From the NCBI GenBank assembly GCA_040756905.1, contig JBFLYD010000037.1, positions 1 through 64,000 of the forward strand: 64,000 nt of DNA, read 5' to 3'. The stretch comes from Acidobacteriota bacterium. GTDB taxonomy: Bacteria; Acidobacteriota; Aminicenantia; JBFLYD01. The notes below the pieces were generated by a model. That model made no database searches. It had not been told where the DNA came from and saw nothing but the letters and a program-made list of their open reading frames with translations. Below, piece by piece: positions 58,326 to 64,000 of the stretch (position 1 is the stretch's first letter; each line of letters begins with the position of its first letter). The position numbers and the translations under genes were made by a program.

Positions 58326-58341
58326 AAGAGGGATCCCTCTT
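58326..58341. repeat. Perfect palindrome AAGAGGGATCCCTCTT after the peptide gene
   Basis: A 16-base perfect palindrome 21 bases after the peptide stop codon. On the plus strand it can form a stem of six pairs with a four-base loop but no U-run follows. It could limit readthrough into the propeller gene or stabilise the peptide mRNA. On the minus strand a T6 run follows, but no minus-strand gene arrives there. Confidence 0.5.
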
Positions 58342-58405
58342 AAAAGAAAAAGTTTATTTAGGGGTGTAAAAAAATTGTAATTTTGATATATTAATTAATA
58401 GTAAT

Positions 58406-59419
58406 ATGAAAAAAAATTTTTTATTAAATTTCTCTATCCTTATTCTTCTTGTTCTGGCGCTTGTAGCAGACAAAAATGAGACCGTAAGAATCAAAATTGT
58501 TGCGAGTATTGGTGTTGAGGAAATAAAAGCCAAAGGGGAAGATTCTTATCTTTTTTACACCATTAATTCGATTGACTGCGATAATGAAGGAAATATATAT
58601 GTGCTGGATAAAAAAGCTTCTTGCATTAAGATATTTAGCAAAAACGGAAAATTCTTAAGAAAGATCTTAAGAGAAGGTCAGGGACCCGAGGAGATTAGAA
58701 ACCCCTATAGATTAGCTATAAATAGATTCACTGGAAACATATTTGTTTTACAAGAACACGGCTTTCAAATGAAGGAATTTGATGTCTTTGGAAGATTTGT
58801 TAAGTCTTATGCACTTCCAGAACAATTTTTCCATTATTTTGAGTTTCTTGAGAAAGATAGAATTATTTACATAGCAAAAAAATGTTATGAAGAGAAAACA
58901 TGTAGTAAATTTAAGATATTAAATCTAAATACATTAAAAATTGAAAAAAAATTCGCTCCTATACAACAACCTTCAATTGTTTATGCTTATCAGAGGTTTA
59001 TAATCAAAGAGGGAATTCTCTGGACATGCCCAGATGACAAAATGGAATTAGTTGCCTACGATATGATAACAGGTAAAGAGGAAAAATCTATACTTATTAA
59101 AGAAAGCTATAGGGAATATAAAATAGTTAGGGGTCCGAATTGGTGGGCTGCCAGGCTTTTTAATTTTGCTCAGCCGCTATTAATTAATAGGAATATCTAT
59201 ATATTGCTTACAAAGCAGGATTTCCTTAGCATAGGTTCTCCCCCTGAACTGAAAAGTAAAAAGCTTACTCTGTACCGTCTGGAAAAAGACCGCTTGAAGA
59301 GAGCAAGAGGCCTTCCTGAAGGTGATTTTATGGACTTAGGAACAGTATGGCTAAATCACATAATTCTTTACTCATGGGACCCATATCCTCATATTAAGGT
59401 TTTGGAAATTAATGATTAA
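58406..59419 (+). CDS. Secreted six-bladed beta-propeller (NHL-like) protein
   Basis: The 337-residue protein has an N-terminal signal segment (about 2-22, ending LVLALVA, no lipobox cysteine) and repeated NHL/6-bladed-propeller motifs, for example INSIDCDNEGNIYVLDKKASCIKIFSKNGKFLRKI (50-84) with the typical D-x-x-G-N-I-Y-V-x-D pattern. Such proteins are abundant in some Bacteroidota and Aminicenantes-like genomes and are mostly of unknown function. It overlaps the next gene by eight bases, so the two are coupled. Confidence 0.75.
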   Translation: MKKNFLLNFSILILLVLALVADKNETVRIKIVASIGVEEIKAKGEDSYLFYTINSIDCDNEGNIYVLDKKASCIKIFSKNGKFLRKILREGQGPEEIRNPYRLAINRFTGNIFVLQEHGFQMKEFDVFGRFVKSYALPEQFFHYFEFLEKDRIIYIAKKCYEEKTCSKFKILNLNTLKIEKKFAPIQQPSIVYAYQRFIIKEGILWTCPDDKMELVAYDMITGKEEKSILIKESYREYKIVRGPNWWAARLFNFAQPLLINRNIYILLTKQDFLSIGSPPELKSKKLTLYRLEKDRLKRARGLPEGDFMDLGTVWLNHIILYSWDPYPHIKVLEIND

Positions 59420-60311
59420 ATGTCGTATTTTACTAAATAAACTGTTACCCATGGAATCCATTGTAAGATACCCAGAAAAATCACGAATTGAAGATATTCC
59501 CATCAATTATTGGATTAATTGTGTTCAATTAACAAACTACCTACACAAGCTAATTTTTCCGGTGAAGAATTCTCTTCAAATCAATCCAGAATATATTAAT
59601 ATTCTGAAAGATTTTGAGTTATTCAAACAATATGTATTACATTGTCATTCAATTATGTGTAAAGGATTGAATGGAACATCACTCTATTGGGGTATAGGGG
59701 GATCAAACATTAAAAATGGGTATTTAAGTAAGCTTCGAATGACAAATATTTTAGCTGAAGCACAAATTCCTGTAGAAGCATTTACATGTGTACAAAAAAT
59801 AGCAAAGTCATTCAGAGATCCAATAGAAAATGCCTTTACAACAAATCAATATTACGTAGCTTTTATGAGATTAGAAAATATATCCGAACCAGATCTTGAA
59901 AGAGAGGGAATTAAAGTTATTCGTATATATAATCATAAAATTAGTGTTCCCAAATCATCTGTCCCCATAGCTTTTATAAAAAATGGAATCATACCCGTAG
60001 CTTCCTTTATGATAGGAATTCCCTTCGAAGATATAAATGATGTAAAAGAAACTTTCTCTGTTATGAAAAAAATTAATACTTATTTTGTGCAGATACATAT
60101 ATGTAGTCCATTAATTGGGACTGATTTATGTAAGAAACCTGCTTTTTATGAAGTTACAATTGACTATAATAAACTCGAGAGTTGTTCAATAGATAATGAA
60201 CCAATTATGGAAACAAAGTATTTCACAAGAAATGAAATTTTTGACTTATATCTTGAGGGGTTAGGGATTGCTCAAGAAAAATTGGGAGAAATGTGGAAAT
60301 ATAATCGATAA
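59412..60311 (+). CDS. Partial radical-SAM-like protein without a CxxxCxxC motif
   Basis: The 299-residue protein's C-terminal half resembles the second half of a B12-type radical-SAM barrel: NGIIPVASFMIGIPFEDINDVKETFSVMKKI (about 189-219, a G-x-P-x-E/D-x-x-x-D-x-x-ET block), then VQIHICSPLIGTDL. The N-terminal half has cysteines but none in the CxxxCxxC spacing that binds the SAM cluster, and I cannot assign a fold to it. It could be a decayed maturase or a partner protein of the SPASM fragment. Its start overlaps the propeller gene. Confidence 0.5.
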   Translation: MIKCRILLNKLLPMESIVRYPEKSRIEDIPINYWINCVQLTNYLHKLIFPVKNSLQINPEYINILKDFELFKQYVLHCHSIMCKGLNGTSLYWGIGGSNIKNGYLSKLRMTNILAEAQIPVEAFTCVQKIAKSFRDPIENAFTTNQYYVAFMRLENISEPDLEREGIKVIRIYNHKISVPKSSVPIAFIKNGIIPVASFMIGIPFEDINDVKETFSVMKKINTYFVQIHICSPLIGTDLCKKPAFYEVTIDYNKLESCSIDNEPIMETKYFTRNEIFDLYLEGLGIAQEKLGEMWKYNR

Positions 60312-60481
60312 TATGAGAGATAAAATAAGAGAACAAAATTAGTTAATTCTGAAAAATAATGAAAATATTAATGCTAACTTCTCCTATTTCAGAGCATTAA
60401 GAAAAAATATTCCCTGAGCGAAAAATACATCTTAGGTGGATGTAGAGAGTGCCAGACTATTTGGCCATGAAAAACACCCAG

Positions 60482-60511
60482 TTGACATTTATTTTTTTCA
60501 AATATTAAAAT
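60482..60511 (+). promoter_or_regulatory. Promoter of the molybdoenzyme operon
   Basis: TTGACA (60482-60487), 18 bases, TAAAAT (60506-60511), followed by an AGGAGGAAT ribosome site before the ATG at 60538. The 226-base gap from 60312 otherwise shows only a weak inverted repeat ACATC-N7-GATGT around 60428-60444. Confidence 0.6.
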
Positions 60512-60537
60512 AAAAAATTCAAATCAGGAGGAATAAA

Positions 60538-63141
60538 ATGCATGACGAAGGTGTATGGATTTCAACATCCTGTGGACAGTGTTATTGTCAATGCGGTATA
60601 AGAGTTCATAAAGTTAATGGACTTATAACTAAAATAGAAGGAGACCCAAAAAGCCCTGCTGGCATGGGTCGCATATGCCCAAAAGGAGCACCTGGAGTAA
60701 TGCTTTTATATGACCCATACCGTGTAAATTATCCCCTTAAAAGAACCAACCCTGAAAAAGGTATCGGAGTTGACCCCAAATGGGAGAGAATCCCATGGGA
60801 TGAAGCTTTAGATATAATCACTCAGAAGTTAAAAGAGGTCTACGAAAAAGACCCAAGAGCAGTTTATTTCCAGGCAACAACAACACAAACAAGTGAAATT
60901 AGATTCGCTGTGATCGCATTCATGAGAGCTTTTGGATTCTCAAATTACTGGGTCTCTGGAGGTGGGCTTCATTGTGGAAACGGAGCTCATTTCATGAATG
61001 GAATAACCCATGCAGCATGGTCTATAATCCCTGACTTTCAGTATTCAGAACTGGTTTTATATTTTGGATGTTCTAAAGGCCATGGAGCTGGCCACGTTGC
61101 TGTACAGAATTCACAGCAGGTTGCCGATGCAAGAGCAAGGGGAATGAGAGCGATTGTCTTTGATCCTTTCATGAGTGCCCAGGCTTCAAAAGCTCATGAA
61201 TGGGTTCCAATCAGAGTTGGCACAGATGGAGCTTTAGCGCTGGGGATGGTAAACATACTATTGAATGAGCTCGGAATTTATGATGCTGAATATCTGAAGA
61301 GAAAAACCAATGCGGCATATCTAATAAAGCCTGATGGCTATTACATGAGAGACAAAGAAAGCGGAAAGCCCTTGATATGGGATTCAGAGTCTCAATCAGC
61401 TAAAACATTTGATGACCCATTAATTAAAGATTTTGCATTACTCGGAACTTATAAAATTGATGGAATAGAATGTCAACCAGCTTTTCAATTGTTAAAAGAA
61501 CATGTAAAAAAATATACACCAGAAAAAGTTTCAGAAATTACAACAATTCCAGTCTCCACTATAAGAAGAGTTACAAAAGAGTTTGGAGAAACTGCAAAAA
61601 TCGGAAGCACAATCAGAATCGATGGAAAAGAGCTCCCCTACCGTCCTGTTTCTGCCATATTCTTCAGAGGCTCCCAGGGCCATGTCAACTCTGGATGGAC
61701 ATGTCTTTCTATTGATTTGCTCAATCATGTGGTCGGAAGCTCTGAGGCTGTTGGAGGAGCTTTAGGATTAGGACCTCCTGTATGCCATGGTTATCCTGAT
61801 ACAGGTAAACCAGAAACCATTCCTTATGCTGATAAAGATGGCCTTATGGTTGTAAAAGGATGGGTATATGACCATAAACCATATCCTCTTCGAGAGCCAA
61901 AACCGCCAACAAGACTTGATTTACAAGATATGTTCCCCACATCTGTTTATAATGCCTTCACAATAATGTCAGATAACAATGAAGAGCTATGGGAGAAATT
62001 TAAAATATCATATCGCCCGGAAATATTGATAAACTTTGGTTCTAATTCAGTGATGACAATGGGAAATGCTCAGGTAGTAACAGAGAATTTCCTCAAAAAA
62101 TTCAAATTTATTTTTTCCTTTGATATTTATTTAACCGAATTCACTGATGCTGTTGCTGACATTGTTCTTCCCGATGCTTGTTTTCTTGAAAGATTAACTC
62201 CAGCGATTACATTTCCATCGATCTTCAGTCACCCTCAAGGATTGGGTGAATGGGGATGGCAGATAAGACAGCCTGTGATAGAGCCTCAATATGAGAGAAG
62301 AGACTTTTCAGAGGTTATGCTTGAAATTGCAAAAAGACTTGGAATTCAGGATAAATATTGCGAAGCTATCAACAAAATTATTCCAATTCGATACGGTGGT
62401 GAAATGTCAGAAGAATTTCGGTTAAAACCAGGAGAGGATTACTCATGGGAAGATATTTGCGATAGACTTTTAAAAGATAGATTTGGCCCATCAAAAGGTC
62501 TTGATTATTTCAAAAAAGAAGGTGTTTTAACATGGAAAAAGAAAGTTGAAGAAATTTACTGGAGATGGTTCCTTAATGTAAGAACACCAATTTATTTTGA
62601 ATTTTTCCCAGACGGAGGAAAAAAATCCCAGAAAATAGCTGAACAATTTGGGATGCCAGACCTCATTGACTGGTCTCGTTTTACAACTCTTCCTGACTGG
62701 TATCCATGTCCATCTCACACAGAAAAATCTCCAGAATATGACATGTATGCCTTTTACTGGAGAGCTGTCATGCATACAAATTCATTAACGATGCAAAACC
62801 CATGGCTTGATGAAGTAGCTTCCCAGGATCCCCATGCTTACACAATTCAAATTAACACTGAAACTGCTAAGAAAAAGAAAATAAAAGATGGAGACCTTGT
62901 CTGGTTGGAGAATACCAAGGGTTATAGAGTAAAAGGAAAAGTTAAGTTAACTGAAGGAATCCATCCTGAACATCTTGCAATCGCTGCTTGCGCTGGACAT
63001 TGGACGCCATATCAGCCTGCTGCAAAAGGGAAAGGTGTATTCTTCAATGACCTTATTGTTATGGATGTAGCCCATACAGACCCTCTAACATTGGGTCAGG
63101 ATATCTGTGTTAAAGTAAAAATATATAAGGATAAATCATGA
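60538..63141 (+). CDS. Molybdopterin (DMSO-reductase family) catalytic subunit, cytoplasmic-type
   Basis: The 867-residue protein has the [4Fe-4S] site Cys12-x2-Cys15-x3-Cys19-x27-Cys47, the typical start of the family. A GGGLHCGNGAH segment gives Cys146 as the likely molybdenum ligand, and a pterin-binding core and a C-terminal domain follow. There is no twin-arginine signal, so the active site is probably cytoplasmic. Sister genes encode a four-cluster Fe-S protein and an NrfD-like membrane subunit, the arrangement of the phenylacetyl-CoA:acceptor oxidoreductase (PadBCD) and related complexes. Substrate is not proven; polysulfide or thiosulfate reductases are alternatives, but these usually carry a Tat signal. 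Confidence 0.8.
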   Translation: MHDEGVWISTSCGQCYCQCGIRVHKVNGLITKIEGDPKSPAGMGRICPKGAPGVMLLYDPYRVNYPLKRTNPEKGIGVDPKWERIPWDEALDIITQKLKEVYEKDPRAVYFQATTTQTSEIRFAVIAFMRAFGFSNYWVSGGGLHCGNGAHFMNGITHAAWSIIPDFQYSELVLYFGCSKGHGAGHVAVQNSQQVADARARGMRAIVFDPFMSAQASKAHEWVPIRVGTDGALALGMVNILLNELGIYDAEYLKRKTNAAYLIKPDGYYMRDKESGKPLIWDSESQSAKTFDDPLIKDFALLGTYKIDGIECQPAFQLLKEHVKKYTPEKVSEITTIPVSTIRRVTKEFGETAKIGSTIRIDGKELPYRPVSAIFFRGSQGHVNSGWTCLSIDLLNHVVGSSEAVGGALGLGPPVCHGYPDTGKPETIPYADKDGLMVVKGWVYDHKPYPLREPKPPTRLDLQDMFPTSVYNAFTIMSDNNEELWEKFKISYRPEILINFGSNSVMTMGNAQVVTENFLKKFKFIFSFDIYLTEFTDAVADIVLPDACFLERLTPAITFPSIFSHPQGLGEWGWQIRQPVIEPQYERRDFSEVMLEIAKRLGIQDKYCEAINKIIPIRYGGEMSEEFRLKPGEDYSWEDICDRLLKDRFGPSKGLDYFKKEGVLTWKKKVEEIYWRWFLNVRTPIYFEFFPDGGKKSQKIAEQFGMPDLIDWSRFTTLPDWYPCPSHTEKSPEYDMYAFYWRAVMHTNSLTMQNPWLDEVASQDPHAYTIQINTETAKKKKIKDGDLVWLENTKGYRVKGKVKLTEGIHPEHLAIAACAGHWTPYQPAAKGKGVFFNDLIVMDVAHTDPLTLGQDICVKVKIYKDKS

Positions 63142-63782
63142 GATACGGATTTGTTATTGACCTTAAAAGATGTTATGGCTGTTATAGTTGCCAGGTGTCG
63201 TGTAAAGCAGAAAACCTTACGCCACCTGGAGTATTCTTGGCTCGCTGCTTAAAAGGAGAAACAGGCAAATATCCAACAGTTGTAAGGCAATCTCTTCCAG
63301 TGCTCTGCATGCAATGCAAAGACCCTGAATGTAAAAAGGTCTGCCCTACAAAAGCCACTACTGTTAGAGAAGATGGAATTGTAACAATCGATAAAAATTT
63401 ATGTATAGGATGTAAATATTGCATTGTAGCCTGCCCTTATGGAGCAAGGTACTTTGTTCCAAAATGGAAAAGTTATTTTCCAGATAAAGAACTCCCTAAT
63501 CCTCTAAAACGAGAAGAAAACCCTTTTGAAGCTTATAGCAGAAAAAGATGGATAGAAGAACATGGAGAGGGAACTGTTGCAAAATGCGATTTCTGTATTG
63601 AGAGAGTTGAAAAAGGATTAAATCCTGCCTGTGTTGATGCCTGCCCTGCCAAAGCGCGTTATTTTGGTAATTTAGAAGACCCTGAAACTGAGGTATCGAT
63701 ACTTATAAAAACAGAAAGAGGATTTCAATTAAATCCAGAGTTTGGCACAGACCCGGCAGTTTATTATTTACCACCGAGGTGA
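63138..63782 (+). CDS. Four-cluster [4Fe-4S] ferredoxin subunit (PsrB/PadC-like)
   Basis: The 214-residue subunit has four cysteine groups (Cys12, 15, 18, 22; 57, 60, 65, 69; 89, 92, 95, 99; 150, 153, 165, 169), sixteen in all, matching four [4Fe-4S] clusters. It passes electrons between the catalytic subunit and the membrane subunit. Its ATG overlaps the stop of the catalytic gene by four bases. It lacks a Tat signal of its own, again fitting a cytoplasmic complex. Confidence 0.9.
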   Translation: MRYGFVIDLKRCYGCYSCQVSCKAENLTPPGVFLARCLKGETGKYPTVVRQSLPVLCMQCKDPECKKVCPTKATTVREDGIVTIDKNLCIGCKYCIVACPYGARYFVPKWKSYFPDKELPNPLKREENPFEAYSRKRWIEEHGEGTVAKCDFCIERVEKGLNPACVDACPAKARYFGNLEDPETEVSILIKTERGFQLNPEFGTDPAVYYLPPR

Positions 63783-63785
63783 AAA

Positions 63786-64000
63786 ATGGAAATAAAATTA
63801 GAAGGTCAAACTGAATGGGGTTGGAAAATTGCTGCGTATCTCTTCCTCGCAGGAGTTGGGGCTGGAGCATACGCAGTTGGAATTTTTGCTAATTTCACAG
63901 GATGGACTTTAGCTTCAAAGATAGGTATATTTCTCGGCTTTCCATTACTCTTTATAGGAACTTTCTTCTTGATAGCTGACCTGGGTGTAAAGCCTCGGGC
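63786..64000 (+). CDS. NrfD/PsrC-like membrane subunit (start only, cut by window end)
   Basis: The reading from the ATG at 63786 gives 71 residues with the first transmembrane helix (WKIAAYLFLAGVGAGAYAVG, about 13-32) and part of the second, as in the NrfD family that reacts with the quinone pool. A GAGGTGA ribosome site overlaps the stop of the Fe-S gene. The remainder lies outside the window. Confidence 0.85.
   Translation, partial: MEIKLEGQTEWGWKIAAYLFLAGVGAGAYAVGIFANFTGWTLASKIGIFLGFPLLFIGTFFLIADLGVKPR

Overview
The window is an AT-rich (roughly mid-30s % GC by eye), gene-dense stretch of a Gram-negative bacterial chromosome. An outer-membrane FadL/OmpP1-type porin and lipopolysaccharide-type sugar genes (rmlD, galE, a GT2 glycosyltransferase) argue for an outer membrane. 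Oxygen-sensitive Fe-S enzymes (class I benzoyl-CoA reductase subunits, a molybdopterin oxidoreductase) argue for an anaerobe. RpoB has a cysteine-rich insertion that I associate, from memory, with Acidobacteriota-like lineages. Together with the six-bladed-propeller protein this makes an Acidobacteriota/Aminicenantes-type organism my best guess, but that is inference.

Layout. (1) 1-4.6 kb: the end of an IS21-like element cuts off a DUF362 gene; then rmlD, a secreted GDSL lipase/esterase and a FadL-type porin. (2) 4.6-10.4 kb: the conserved cluster phoH-pgpH-ybeY-corC-era (minus strand). (3) 10.5-12 kb: tsaB and rimI (plus strand), separated by two copies of a palindrome-rich repeat. (4) 12-44.7 kb: one unbroken minus-strand run of translation and transcription genes. 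Read in the direction of transcription it is tRNA-Thr(UGU)-Tyr-Gly-Thr(GGU)-tuf2-rpmG-tRNA-Trp-secE-nusG-rplKAJL-rpoBC, then rpsL-rpsG-fusA-tuf1 and the complete S10, spc and alpha operons through rplQ. The two tuf genes are almost identical. A promoter and a terminator are nested at the rpoC/rpsL junction. (5) 44.9-48.2 kb: glycosyltransferase, galE, cca. (6) 48.3-57.0 kb: a minus-strand catabolic operon headed by a TetR regulator. It encodes four bzd-type benzoyl-CoA reductase subunits, a ferredoxin, a large NAD(P)H:ferredoxin-type oxidoreductase and a 6-oxocyclohexene-carbonyl-CoA-hydrolase-like crotonase with a zinc-ribbon tail. (7) 57.2-60.3 kb: an AT-rich plus-strand island with a GAF fragment, a free-standing SPASM domain, a 49-residue Cys-rich peptide that looks like a RiPP precursor, a secreted beta-propeller protein and a partial radical-SAM-like protein. 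(8) 60.5-64 kb: a three-subunit molybdopterin/Fe-S/NrfD complex, the last gene cut by the window end.

How they fit together. Region 6 reads as a reductive benzoyl-CoA module: NAD(P)H or another donor feeds the fused oxidoreductase and ferredoxin, the ferredoxin feeds the ATP-driven reductase, and a hydrolase acts on a later ring-opening step. The TetR gene comes first in the operon and its operator-like palindrome covers its own start point. The molybdoenzyme of region 8 has no Tat signal, so a cytoplasmic substrate such as an aryl-CoA ester is plausible. The dienoyl-CoA hydratase and the alcohol dehydrogenase of the pathway are not in the window.

The most novel-looking parts are the candidate RiPP island, the tailed oxidoreductase and hydrolase of the benzoyl-CoA operon, the nested promoter/terminator before rpsL, and a family of small repeats whose 13-bp end also occurs inside the tRNA operon.
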